A stretch of DNA of 64,000 nt from Trachythela sp. YZ-2020 (GCA_016169945.1 JADLSH010000199.1:4942938-5006937); one strand, 5' to 3'. Counted from the stretch's first letter, positions 21,190-32,977 are shown. A program made the numbers and translations. The notes: generated from the letters alone by a model not told the origin.

Positions 21190-22053
21190 TTTAAAACCGT
21201 GTTACTTTATACAAATACCGCTATGTTTGGGCAAGAGCAACAACGAAATAATTTTCGCGAAGGTTGGGAAATGTTTTCAGGAGTTTTGTAGGGACCTGTC
21301 TGAGCACTCCAATAAATTTGTTTTGTAGAGTGTTAACAAGGACAAAAAAAAAGCAGTGCGCTTAAAACGAAAATAAATATGTTCAAAATTACTCTAACGT
21401 AGTTCAGCTCAGGTTGTTTTGACTGTAATATTTGGCGTGGGTGTTTGTGTGCGCATGATATTTTTCACTGTAAAAGAAGGTAATTTTCCTTAAACTGCGC
21501 AAATATTTTGAAAGTTATGCAATAAGTGTGAGAAGACAACAATGAATACCTGCGTACTAAAACAAACCGTCTGAATATTTAGTAGTTACCACCGCTTGAC
21601 TACATGCATAAACTACACACAGGTTAACGTTTGAAACAATTTATTTCTTTAAGCATAACAATTTTACACAAATAAACAGTTATAAAAGCAGGCTTTTGTG
21701 GGCAAAATATACGAATGTGCGCAAGTATTTATGCCAAAAATGCAAACAAGCAGAGTAAATTACAAATATCAGCCCGCGTCGCTTAGTTGAATGCACATAT
21801 TTTTTGACATGAGAATAATAAAGACTCGGATTATAAGGTACTTTTTTTGTTTTTTTTTATTTCTATAAGTATAACAATTTACATGTGTATAATTACAGTC
21901 ACAGCTATGGAAGGTATAGACGATATATGGAAGGTATATCCTGTTTATCTTTCATTCCGATGCTGGTCACTATTCTAGCACTCAGTCATTCGATTAATTT
22001 ATATAGAAGCTCCACCATCTAGTTCTCAGTTTTGTGTTGTACGTGTGTACAAA
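21190..22053. other. Intergenic spacer in the left Polinton arm
   Basis: AT-rich sequence between the small ORF region and the zinc-finger ORF, mirrored at about 22,920-23,760. No conserved long frame was identified. Confidence 0.6.
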
Positions 22054-22497
22054 TTACGGGAAAGACAGCCACTTCATAGAGACATTGTCTGTTTTATTAA
22101 TGCAAGGACGCTTCTTCTTCCCTGTGGAGCTTTTTACTCGTCTTTGAGGTATATCACTGTCAGATTGTTCATGTCGTTTTCTTGTGACTCTGAGATATTC
22201 ATTAAAGTTCGCTTCCATGCTCTCCTGTCTTTTCAAAATACTTTTCAAAGTTTTCTCGATATTAAGGTATTCTCTAGGAACGAGAGTTTCTTTATCATAC
22301 ACTGATGAATTTAATCTTGCTCGAGTAAGGTATTGTTCCCTTTCTTCACAGGAAAGTTGATGAAAGTCAGCCAAGTGGTTGGACAATTTTAGCAAACTCT
22401 TTTTCCCACATATTGGGCAATCCTTCCGCGTAAGGGACAGAGCCAAGAGGCGCTGTAAGGGACCATCGGGACTCAGGGACCCTTTTGCGGGACACAT
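22054..22497 (-). CDS. CPICGKK zinc-finger protein of Polinton, start region replaced
   Basis: The body reads CPICGKKSLLKLSNHLADFH, a C2H2-type finger, then a charged helix-rich region (LTRARLNSS..., KSILKRQESMEANFNEYLRV) and a basic tail with RRVKSSTGKKKRP. The stop is at 22054. Homology with the mirror copy ends at 22430, exactly after the first three codons (MPR) of that copy. Upstream of this the frame runs through the loop, where a Met codon at 22497 offers a possible new start, and on into the other arm. The sequence resembles small zinc-finger proteins that I recall near PolB-bearing elements of cnidarians. Nucleic-acid binding is inferred. Confidence 0.6.
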   Translation of the reverse strand: MCPAKGSLSPDGPLQRLLALSLTRKDCPICGKKSLLKLSNHLADFHQLSCEEREQYLTRARLNSSVYDKETLVPREYLNIEKTLKSILKRQESMEANFNEYLRVTRKRHEQSDSDIPQRRVKSSTGKKKRPCINKTDNVSMKWLSFP

Positions 22498-22547
22498 TTT
22501 ATACTGGTGTTTCAAAAGATTGCAATCAGCTTGCAGTATGCCACGAA
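22431..22547. other. Loop at the centre of the palindrome
   Basis: 117 bp with no inverted partner separates the two arms (TCCTTCCGCG ends at 22430, its complement starts at 22548). It carries the natural ATG and first codons of the right-arm zinc-finger ORF (22538) and some upstream sequence. So it records the original single-copy DNA at the junction. Confidence 0.9.
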
Positions 22548-22930
22548 CGCGGAAGGATTGCCCAATATGTGGGAAAAAGAGTTTGCTAAAATTGTCCAAC
22601 CACTTGGCTGACTTTCATCAACTTTCCTAGAAGAAAGGGAACAATACCTTACTCGAGCAAGATTAAATTCCATCAGGGGTGTATGATAAAGAAACTCTTT
22701 GTTCCTAGAGAATACCTAATATCGAGAAAACTTGAAAAGTATTTTGAAAAGACAGAGAGCATGTGGAAGCGAACTTAATGAATATCTCAGAGTCACAAGA
22801 AACGACATGAACAATCTGACAGTGATATACCCTCAAAGACGAGTAAAAGCTCCACAGGGAAGAAGAAGTGTCCTGCATTAATAAAACAGACAATGTCTCT
22901 ATGAAGTGGCTGTCTTTCTCCTGTAATTTG
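22538..22930 (+). pseudogene. Right-arm CPICGKK zinc-finger ORF, frameshifted
   Basis: Starts ATG at 22538 (MPRTRKDCPICGKK...) and stays open for 31 codons to 22630, where an indel next to HQLS breaks the frame. Downstream similarity to the left copy persists to about 22,920 in other frames. It has the better start of the two copies but a broken body. Confidence 0.75.
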
Positions 22931-23759
22931 TACACACGTACAACACAAAACTGAGAACTAGATGGTGGAGCTTCTCATATAAATTAATCGAATGACTGAG
23001 TGCTAGAATAGTGACCAGCATCGGAATGTGAAAGATAAACAGGATATACCCATATATCGTCTATACCTTCCATAGCTGGGACTGTAATTATACACATGTA
23101 AATTGTTATACTTATAGAAATAAAAACAAAAAAGTATTCTTATAATCCGAGTCTTTATTATTCTCATGTCAAAAATATGTGCATTCAACTGCTGACGCGC
23201 TGATATTTGTAATTTACTCTTGCTTGTTTGCATTTTTGGCATAAATACTTGCGCACATTCGTATATTTTGCCCACAAAGCCTGCTTAACTGTTTATTTGT
23301 GTAAATTGCTATGCTTAAAGAAATAAATTGTTTAAATGTTAACCTGTGTGTGTTTATGCATGTAGTCATGGTGGTAACTACAATATTCAGACGGTTTGTT
23401 TTAGTACGCAGGCATTCATTGTTGTCTTCACACTTATTGCATAACTTTCTGTAAAATATTTGCAGTTTAAGGAAAATTACCTTCTTTTACAGTGAAAAAT
23501 ATCATGCGCAATACAAACACCCACGCCAAATATTACAGTCAAAACAACCTGAGCTAACCACGTTAGAGTAATTTTGAACATATTTATTTTCGTTTTAAGC
23601 GCACCGCTTTTTTGTCCTTGTTAACACTCTACAAAACAAATTTATTGGAGTGCCTTGACAGGTCTCAAAACCCTGAAAACATTTCCAACCTTCGCGAAAA
23701 ATTATTTTCGTTGTTGCTCTGCCCAAACATAGCGGTATTTGTATAAAGTAACACGGTTT

Positions 23760-24115
23760 TAAAATGTCTTCAGTTTAAGACATGCCTGGAAAGAGTAAAA
23801 CACAATTCGCTTTCTCGTAAGAGATCGTCAAAAGAAACATTTTTGTCTGGTACAAGCGCTAAATCAGTTAGAACAACGACTGGTCGGATCGAAAGAGCTA
23901 TTTCAGATCAAAGAAGAAGCCTTAGAAATGTTAAACGTCAAAATAAAACCATATTGGTACAAAAATGCCGGAATGCTATGTAAGCAAACAAACAAGCCTT
24001 CTATGGTGTTCAAACGATCCAAAGTGGTGATTGTTCGTGATAGAAAGAAGGAAAGACGTCCTGGTGTAAAAGAATCGAAAAAGAACTTCTGTACTAAGAT
24101 ATAAATGAACAAAAC
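23760..24115 (+). pseudogene. Right-arm copy of the small Polinton ORF region, broken
   Basis: Mirrors 20840-21189. Start-like ATGTCTTCAG and ATGCCTGGAAAGAG are present, but single-base gains and losses interrupt both frames found on the left. Confidence 0.7.
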
Positions 24116-24393
24116 GCAAAGGAAGTTTTCATTTTAACGCAAAAAAATGCAAAAGTAAATCATTGCTGGAAGAGCAGACAGGGGTAAATCTGGATCATTA
24201 CCACAAACTGAAGATCGAAAATAAATGGGACTTAGAAAAACATTTTGAACAAATTTATTTCAACTGTATTTTTAAATAATATTTAAACATGTATAAATTC
24301 TTAAAACTTTTAACTGTATTTAATATAGCGTTTTGTAATCATCGATATTAAACGTTTATTATAAACAATACGATAGTTTTCATTTCGCTTGGT

Positions 24394-27300
24394 TTATGTT
24401 CTTCTGTTTCATAATGCCCATGAGCGAAGTGTGTTCATTCCATCATTTAAAATATAGCGTCGGTCGTCATAAGGACTAAGACTCATTTTATTTAACTTGA
24501 TCGAGTAGATTTCATGGCCTTCACTGAATTTGGATTCATGCTAGCCATTGTCTGTCTCTTCAACAAAACACCTTGTGTAATTTGCATGTCGAAGCTTGTT
24601 TTGTTACTGACTTCTTTATTCCTTTAGCCGTTTTCTTCTCCACCCGCTTGTCGTTTTGGTATAGAGAATAGAGTACATCTTGGTCTCAAAACCAACGAAC
24701 TCTTGGATGGGGATGCCATGCGTTTCTGTCTCATCTACAAGGACTTTCTGTTCGTTAGGCTGTGCAATGGATGGTCCTGCATACTGGAAGTGTCAAAGTT
24801 CGCGTCCTGTAGCATGTCTTGATAAACGTCATAGTCTTGGATCTCATAACAGAGGCTGTCTCAAATTCAGGAACAACAACTTGCGTTAGTGTCATACTTG
24901 TGTTTCATATACTCATAATGAAACTGGTACATGAGTACTTTGGAAAGATCTAGAATGGCGAATCCAACGTAAATGGGACGGTTCAGATAGAGCTTGTTTC
25001 TTCAAATTCACAGCCATAAATCCTCGGTAAATATGCGGAAGAAGTCAAAGGATGGGGATGCTGTTAATTTGATAGTTTAGCCTTTGTTGCTGACGAGCTT
25101 GACGTTGACTCGTTTCCTCAAATTCTCCATGGTTTTACTGAATACTGAGTTGTTCATCAACTTGTAGAAATCTTTCTCGAAGTCGTTAGCTGCGTGCTTG
25201 TTTCTCGGCATTAAAGTCGATATAGGTCTTTAGCCATGGACTTTGCTGGAATACTAAAACGCGGTGGTGGATCTTTGTCAATTTCATACCAAGTGCCAGG
25301 TATTGCTTAAGTTGCGGTAATGGACCACGAAGTTGGTCTGTCTTGGAAGATTCGGAACCAATTTAGGCACAGCACCACCACGAAGATTCAAACATCCTTG
25401 ACAGTTCTTGACAATATGGTGACAATATCTCTGGAGAAATTCCTCATTTTCTCAGGTGCTGTGAGGGTAATCATTGTGAAGATCGTAATTCGGCGATAGG
25501 AAGGTCCACTTCTAATATGTAGCCCTTCGTTATCATCTACAACGTCTGTGATGTCAAGTCTGGCAATCTTCGTCGGTTAGCCAGTCGAATTCACCTGTTG
25601 AAGAGGTTGCGACATAGCCCAGCCGTAGAGGTTGTTAGCATCGAAATACATCACATACGAGGTCTCTTTGGTGTGGGATCGTAATTAGGAACATAGGGTT
25701 GGTTGCTTTGCTAAATCGATTACTTATCATCGAAATTCCACCACGGAGTGCCTTCTTTCAATAAACAAGTACATATCTGGATCAGTCAGAAGTTCCAGTT
25801 CGACGTCAGTCATTTTCAAACACGCTGCTGCCAAACCAGGACTAGCAGAAGTGACAAGGATCCAAGTTGTACGCTTTCAGGACACACGCTTCGGAAATTT
25901 TTCAAACACATCCGAGAAGTAGAACATCTGACTTTAAGTATAAGTCATAGTAATCACCATGTTCTGACACGCGAAGCCATGAAACACATCGTTGCGTGGG
26001 CGTAATCCTCATCTGAAATTTGTTCATCGTTCAGTATGTTGTAGAAGACCTTTGGTGGTAGGTTGGTTCTTCAACCGGAATTGTACAATCCATATGGTCA
26101 TAAGGATAAACTCCTTTCTTAGTAGAAGGCAATTTTGTCGCTGTCGATGTATTTCTTAGAGTTGGGAAACTTATGTTCGCCGTTGGCTAGATCGATTCGA
26201 TTAATTAACTTTCCAGCGATGCATCTTGCTAAATTGTAAGAGAGTCGATAAAACTAAATTATCGATGGAGAAAGATGTACTTCCGGTGTTATTCGGGATA
26301 CAGCGATCTTCTTTGTCTTGAGTTTACCACCTTTGCATATAATCAGGATGAGAACTCATAACTGCGTAGATTGTAAGAATGACGGAATTCGTCCTGTAAA
26401 CTACTGTTATAGTTCGTTGTGCCGTTGTGGGTAGCACCACGAAATTTTCTCTCGGTGAGATGACAATGGTCACAACACGATCAGCTCCCAACTCATATCC
26501 ACAAATATGACAGTCTACAGCGTCTTGAAACGCCCGCTCTTTCTTCTCTTTCAATTCGCATAGGCTCGACAAAATCAAGTTTCTCTTGAATATATTTTGC
26601 CTTCTTCAAACACTCCAGAACTTGTCGACTGTACCTTCTCCACGATAAACCACAGGTGGTTTGGAATACTTGTCAACTTCAGATACTACAATGTACGAAA
26701 ATCCACGGTTGGCGGTGTTGGTATTTTTCAGTGGAGGATTTGTCAGGTTTGGCCGGTTGAGTCGATCTTATAGTAAGACTTCGAAGTCGGCGCAGATCGC
26801 AAACGGACTTTCACGCTTATGGCAATCTTGAAAATAGAAAATGCATTGTCTCGTTTGCAGCTCGGGATGCGTCGGACCGTGTTGTGAGCAGTGTGCCCTG
26901 CGGTCTTGGAGCAGGTCTTCTCGGATGAACTGCGAGACAGTAGCGACAGTAATACATGCGGCTCTGTGAGGTTTTTGGCTGTAGATAAATTTATCTAGAT
27001 CTTTAATGAGACAGTAATGTCTGGTTGTTCCTGGGGAGTATAGCAATAGATTCATTGGTATCAAAGTACCTTTGTGATGTGTGACAGGAAAGAGTACATC
27101 TTCAAAACCAAATATTGATTGAGATATTGTTCTGACGTTCGAATTCTTTCCAATCTTTCTCAACAGTAACGGGAAACTCAATGCCAGTAAAGTCTAGTTC
27201 ATCTTTAAACCGCTGATAGTGGTGGAGTCTTCAGCATCACGAGAGACAGGATGGATACCGGCAAGGATAGACCACATGAAACACTTGTTGTCAGAATTTT

Positions 27301-28118
27301 GATGTTGATGATGGCTTTCTTGGTCTTTAGCTTGCTGGGAAGAGGATAAAACTGGATCCTTTAACTGGAGCAGTCGGGCTATGTTATGTCAAGATGAAGG
27401 ATTTCGTCTAAAACCCAACCGCTCCTTCTTTTGAAATAACAAGTGACTGGGTGATTTTCTCGCTGGCTTCGTCTAGTTGATTGTCGAGTTCGTGCTGGCT
27501 TGCGGTTTTCATACAGAGACTGCGGAAGTGGGTTTTGCAGCCAAGTATCTTCACCATCAGGTTTAGGCTTGATGAACCGTACTTTTTAACGCTGATAAAC
27601 CATATTTAATGCCTCTTTTCTTTACTAACCCATCTGAAAGTGTGATTCAATATGGGTTTTGTCTTGCCACGTAAGAAGTGAGACATATCTTGCTTGATCT
27701 TTTCGGAGGTTTCAGCTCGGATCTCTTCAAAGAATCTTCAAAAGCTGCTGTTGAACTGCAGGGGTTGTCGTTTTCTTCAACTTCTGACTATCTGGTCTGC
27801 CTTCTCCAACTTGATTCTCGCCTGCATTTTCTTTGGCGCTGGACTGCTATCGTCTTCATCACGTCCTCTTTCAAAGGGTTCCCTGGCATTGAATTTGATG
27901 TTCTACTAAATTATCGCGACGGGAAACTCTTCTTCCTACAGTTGTTACATATGGGTAACGGTTCTGGTGACGCTTCGATGTCGCTTTAGTGTTCCCCGCG
28001 TAAAAACTCACCGCACTGATCACAAACAAACTTCTTTGTCTCCAAGGAATGGACCGTTCAGCACGGTTTAAATTTCAGTTGCGAACTTTTTTGAACAAGT
28101 CTTGCAAGTGTAATCCAT
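24394..28118 (-). pseudogene. Right-arm PolB copy, many frameshifts
   Basis: Reverse-complement counterpart of the PolB gene from its ATG (28118) to its stop (24394). It is 3,725 bp against 3,792 on the left. Recognisable open pieces include 26768-27181 (central region) and 26324-26578 (CHICGYELGADRV). Numerous one- and few-base indels scatter it over all frames. Zinc-finger and exonuclease segments can be followed, but no long frame survives. It is either a decayed copy or a badly polished consensus of an intact one. Confidence 0.9.
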
Positions 28119-28427
28119 CCCACAAACAGAGTAAACTGTTGTTTACTGTTGTAAACAATGACTTTATAATTCTACGTAAGCAAACCGTTATGAGATTTGA
28201 TGTTGTCAACAACTAAAACCCGTTCGTTGCTAGACTTTCCTAAGGGGCACCTCAGACTCTTTCTTCATGTGGGTGCAGCCAACAAGGGCACAGCAACTAC
28301 TTGCAGACCAGAAGCGATTTCCCACACCAAAAAAGATTAAACTATTAATTCATTATTAAAGATCTTACCTGATCCTCGATACAATAACTCTTACGAATCC
28401 TTTGGATGAATTGATCAGTCATTCGGC

Positions 28428-29530
28428 TAATGATGAGTGGTATTTTTCAATCAAACCACCAAATATATACACAAAACCTTCCCCGGTTTATTGTGGGAGA
28501 AGTATTTAATAAAATACGTAGCACGCATGCGCACTAACAACTGAGATGGATGTTCATTGAGCGTGTTCGTTCGATTCTTGTGTTCCATGCTGTGTGTCTT
28601 GCCACAAGAAAGTATATTTACCATACAATTTGCATTTTCATAGGTCGACTATCAATTCATTATGTTAAATATAAAATACTAAGCGAAATATTTATTCTTA
28701 TTTAAATAGATCGGCAATGAAGTAGCCAGAAATAAACTAAATTCTGTAGATAAACAAACGGCGGCGAAGTAGGCGGAAATAAACTAAAAACTGTAGACAA
28801 ACAAACGGCAGCGGTTTAAAAACGCCATGAAAAGCCATTAGCACTGTGGTAAGCTGAAATAAATTGATCTCAGAGTAAACTAAACATAACCCTCTACATT
28901 TCACAAATTGCGTTAATGCGCATGCGTATGGTGTCATTACCTACCTCCCACAAGCATAAAAGTAAACTTAAGTGAATATATACCGAGCGCTTACATCACT
29001 CCTATTCCTTAGAGTTGCAGTTGATGAACCGGACGGGAATCGTAGTCTGAATATAATTTATATATTAAAGTCCAGCAGAAAATGCGAAGAGCAGCCATTC
29101 TTTAGAGGTAGGTTTGATTTGACAGCTTTATTAGGAACTGATTACTTAACAATATATCCATATACAGATAATAACAAACAGTTCCCAAAAGGGCAAGTAA
29201 CGAACGGGTCGTAAGTACCCATGCGAGGCTACCTCCCTTTAACGAAATTTATAAATGACTAAAATCATAAACTGGGTACGTCATGTGACACTAATTAATA
29301 AACTAAAAACTATAAACGGCAGCAAAGTAGCCAGAAATAAATTTCAAACTGTAGATAAACAAACGGCAGCGGTTCAAAAATGTTAAGAAAAGCCATTAGC
29401 ACTGTAGTGAGCTAAAATAAATTAACGTGAGTGTGAATAAATTAAAACACTTAAGAAATGATGACGTCATGGGTGGAGCTTAATGCTCCACCCGCTCCAC
29501 CCGCGCCAGAACCCCCACTTTTACCCTACT
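28428..29530. repeat. Right terminal inverted repeat of the Polinton
   Basis: Complement of 13695-14635, including the GTTTGTCTACAG subterminal units and the TGACGTCAT-containing end. Differs by a 163-bp block at 29113-29275. Its inner side is continuous with the arm and shows the empty site of the left-arm transposon. Confidence 0.88.
29113..29275. mobile_element. 163-bp insertion private to the right Polinton repeat
   Basis: The left repeat reads across GAGGTAGGTGTACGTCATG (complement), while the right has 163 extra bases between GGTAGG and GTACGTCATG. No terminal repeats or clear TSD are visible. Origin unknown. Confidence 0.7.
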
Positions 29531-29599
29531 TATGTTGCTTTTAAACTAAAAACTGTACATAAAGGGACGAAGGCCTATAGCCCATGGGAGCAATTTTTA

Positions 29600-30600
29600 A
29601 AACAATTGTGAAACCTTAAGATTTTTACACTTGAGAATAAAGGTTATGTTAGCAGCACTATTTACACACCGCATATAAATATTACATACCATCAACTCAT
29701 TTAGTCCCCCTAGTCACAACAGTTTGGGAAAGAGATGCCAAACTGTGCTTATATCTTTATACCAATCAAATATCAAAAGTAAATTTAATATAATGTGATG
29801 TTGACTATTGAAATGACAAAGAATGACCATGAACTATTGTCGTTTGACCCAAATAGTGTTGAGAATAAATATGGCTTTATTTTAACACTTTTGTGAGTGA
29901 CTACTTTGTCGAAATGTGATGTTGACTATTGAAATGACAAACAATGACCATGAACTATTTGTCGACTTGACCCGAATGGTGTTGAGAATAAATATGGCAT
30001 TATTTTAACACTTTTATATAAATATTACATACCATCAACTCGTTTCGTCCCCCTAGTCACAGCAGTTTGGGAAAGAAATGCCAAACTGTGCTTATTTATA
30101 TCTTTATATCAATTAAAAATCTCAAAAGTATAAGGTGATGTTGACTATCGAAATGACAATTCGATTTGACGATTTTTACACAAATAGTGTTGAGAATAAT
30201 ATGGCATTATTTTAACACTTTTATGAGTGAACTTTGTCGAAACAGAAGCTCGAATAATGCAGGATATTCGTACAATATTTAAAAAGGCACACCACATATA
30301 TAAATATTAAATGCCATCAACTCATTTCGTCCCCCTAGTGACCTAGTCACACGGGCAGCAGTTTGGGAAAGAAATGGCAAACTGTGCTTATATCTTTATA
30401 CCAATTAAAAATCTCAAAAGTATAAGGTGATGTTGACAATTCGATTTGACAATGACAATTCGATTTGACGATTTTGACACAAATCAGTAGTGTTGAAAAT
30501 AAATATTGCATTATTTTAACACTTTTATGAGTGAACTTTGTCGAAATAGAAGCTCGAATAATGTAGGATATTCGTACAATATTTGGCTTACGTTGTTTCC
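29600..30600. repeat. Three to four diverged copies of a 100-270-bp unit
   Basis: Copies contain CAGTTTGGGAAAGAAATGCC, GTGATGTTGACTAT, GTGTTGAGAATAA and ATTATTTTAACACTTTT in the same order, starting near 29,720, 29,912, 30,060 and 30,355. A related inverted segment lies at about 37,850-38,060. No coding potential. Confidence 0.7.
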
Positions 30601-30968
30601 TGATTCAAATCATATTGATATATAGCAGGTCAAGTCAAGTCAATACTTTGTGGTAAAATGACGAATCATTCCCACAGCGTAAATTGCTATCAAACCACTT
30701 GCAATACTTACTGAAATTACTCCCTGCACAAATTTTACAAAATTGCGGTTGTTTTTGTATTTTTTAAGTATTTCCATTTTGCATAAAGTCTTGAAGTTTT
30801 TATATCAAATATAACTTTTTAATAGCTTCAATTTCATATACAGTTCAATGTTCGGCGTTAAGTATTTCAACTCAAAACTCAGAAAAACTAGCTTGGCTTC
30901 AACGAATCATAGGACTTGATCATAGGAGTTAGCGTTCCAGTTTACTCTGCTTAACTTAGAGTTCACTG

Positions 30969-31049
30969 CTCTCACATGGACATCCGCTGACTTATTGTAT
31001 CGGAAACGACAACGGCGATACAATAAGTCAGCGGATGTCCATGTGAGAG
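30969..31049. repeat. Perfect 34-bp-arm hairpin
   Basis: CTCTCACATGGACATCCGCT (start of the left arm, 30969-31002) is perfectly complementary to 31016-31049, with a 13-nt loop. No other copy was noticed in the window. Confidence 0.95.
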
Positions 31050-31292
31050 TAGAAATTGAAACACAAAATTTAAATAAACAACGCGAGCTAATCTAAATAT
31101 TCCACAGTATTTTACAACTAGAGAAGACAAAGATGAAATAATAATAATTCACAGATTATTGCAGGTAAGAAATGAGAATTAGTGTCACAATTTACTCTTA
31201 AAATTGATCAAAAAGCGTACTGCCGTGCACCCTTACTCGACTCTTGCCACGTTCAAAATAGTACAGAAAATTAAAAATATCGTTGGTTTGAT

Positions 31293-32506
31293 CATGATCA
31301 CAGGCATCCCAAGCTCACATTGCTGCTATATTAATTTTTTTTTATTAATAATTTTTTATTATTGCTGTTTGTATGTTATGGTATATTATGTGTATGTGTT
31401 ATGTCTGTTATGTTATGTGCCAGAAATGGTATGATGGAATTAAATATATATTTATTATTGATGGTTAGGGTACTTTATATTAGCAAATTATAGTAGACTT
31501 AATAGTCGAATATATATTGTCAAAAAATTGCTAAAATATTGTGTCAAATGAAGAAATAAAGTTACTTACTTCTACTACAAGTTGCAATCGACTTTTCGGT
31601 GTTGACTTGGTGTGATTTTAAATCCACTTTGAGGGGAAAGTCACTCATGGTATTATATGTAATAATAAGGAGAAGGCAGGTCAATACAGCTCCAACGAAC
31701 TCGCATCGGCTTCACAAATCCTTCTCGCATCGCATAATAATGCATCGAATCGTCAAAAAAAACCCAGATCCACAAAGCACATTACATTTCCCATCACATT
31801 CATCATCTTCAGCAAACACAAGAGATTTTTTGTCGGTGAAAATCCATAATTTGTTCGATTTTCTGGCAATCTCAGGCAGCGTGGCTGTCGATACCCGGGG
31901 ATATTCAGTTGAGAGCTCGCGAGTTCGAATTACAATCTCTATTGTTATTGGTTGATTTGAACGCGTTCACACAACAACAACGTAATGAACCAATAACAAT
32001 AAAGAGTCTGCTGAAGACGATGAATGTGATGGGAAATGTAATGTGCTTTGTGGATCTGGGGGTTTTTTTGACGATTCGATGCATTATTATGCGCCGCGAG
32101 AAGGATTTGTGAAGCCGATGCGAGTTCGTTGGAGCTGTATTGACCTGCCTTCTCATTATTACATATAATACCATGAGTGACTTTCCCCTCAAAGTGGATT
32201 TAAAATCACACCAAGTCAACACCAAAAAGTCGATTGCAACTTGTAGTAGAAGTAAGTAACTTTATTTCTTCATTTGACACAATATTGTAGCAATCTTCGA
32301 CTATTAAGTCTACTATAATTTGCTAATATAAAGTACCCTAACCATCAATAATAAATATATATTTAATTCCATCATACCATTTCTGGCACATAACATAACA
32401 GACATAACACATACACATAATATACCATAACATACAAAGAGCAATAATAAAAAATTATTAATAAAAAAAAATTAATATAGCAACAATGTGAGCTTGGGAT
32501 GCCTGT
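31293..32506. mobile_element. 1.2-kb foldback element, possible 8-bp TSD GGTTTGAT
   Basis: Arms of about 500 bp (about 31,299-31,813 and 32,009-32,507) start ACAGGCATCCCAAGCTCACA and are inverted around a spacer of about 195 bp. GGTTTGAT occurs at 31285-31292 and 32507-32514. If it is the TSD, the left end carries six to seven extra bases. The frames within (for example TWCDFKSTLRGKSLM) are mirrored in both arms and show no known domain. Confidence 0.7.
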
Positions 32507-32547
32507 GGTTTGATGGACAATTTTCACGGGCAGAGAGAGAGGCTGAG

Positions 32548-32977
32548 CCAGCGATGTACCAGCAGTTTCACGAATTAAATTAGTGTGTTGTTGAAATATC
32601 GCTTGATGGCACCCATACTTGAAGCAATTGGTTTTGTCAGTTTATCGATATGACTACTCCAAGTAAGATACTCCAAGTATTCCATTTATTTCAAAAGTAG
32701 GATTTTCAGGAAAAGTACTTAAACGTTGCCTCGACCCAATTAACATGTATTCAGTTTTAGTCATATTTAGAGTAAGTTTATTAGATATTAACCATTTATT
32801 AACGTTTTCCAAATCTTCATTAAGATGGAACTGAATGCTACTCATATCATTACCAGCATATGTAAGATGAGTATCATCTGCATACATTCTGGGATGCGAA
32901 TTAGACAAACAATTTGGTAAATCATTAATAAATAGCAGAAACAGGAGCGGACCTAAAATTGTTCCTATCACAATCAT
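32548..32977 (-). pseudogene. Truncated LINE reverse transcriptase
   Basis: Reads GTILGPLLFLLFINDLP, then the catalytic YADD box in MYADDTHLTY, then a helix-rich thumb region (NKWLISNKLTLN, TEYMLIG). This is typical of a Jockey/CR1/L2-type non-LTR element. A frameshift near 32,655 is followed by a further in-family piece (HIDKLTKPIASSMGAIKRYF) to about 32,548. Upstream polymerase motifs and the endonuclease are missing. Only about 140 residues remain. Confidence 0.88.

Larger units (their letters stand above)
13695..29530. mobile_element. Palindromic Polinton/Maverick-type element, 15.8 kb, TSD TATGTT
   Basis: The termini read AGTAGGGTAAAAGTGGGGG (13695) and its complement ending CCCTACT (29530). 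TATGTT flanks both sides (13689-13694 and 29531-29536). AG...CT ends, long terminal repeats, a 6-bp TSD and a protein-primed-type PolB are the Polinton signature. Unlike known Polintons, the whole element is an inverted duplication: left arm 13695-22430 and right arm 22548-29530 around a 117-bp loop. Genes mirror each other: PolB pointing inward, and two small ORF regions pointing outward from the loop. No integrase, capsid, packaging ATPase or protease is present. After removing the 1.8-kb insertion on the left and a 163-bp insertion on the right, the arms are about 6.9 and 6.8 kb. Flanking DNA outside the TSDs is not mirrored, which argues against a simple foldback read artefact. Confidence 0.9.

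Noticed and set aside
13695..29530. Whole palindrome as a foldback sequencing chimera
   Set aside because: The flanks outside the element are different and carry a matching 6-bp TSD, and each arm has a private insertion. A chimera would mirror the flanks too. Local consensus error in the right arm remains possible and is kept as a finding.
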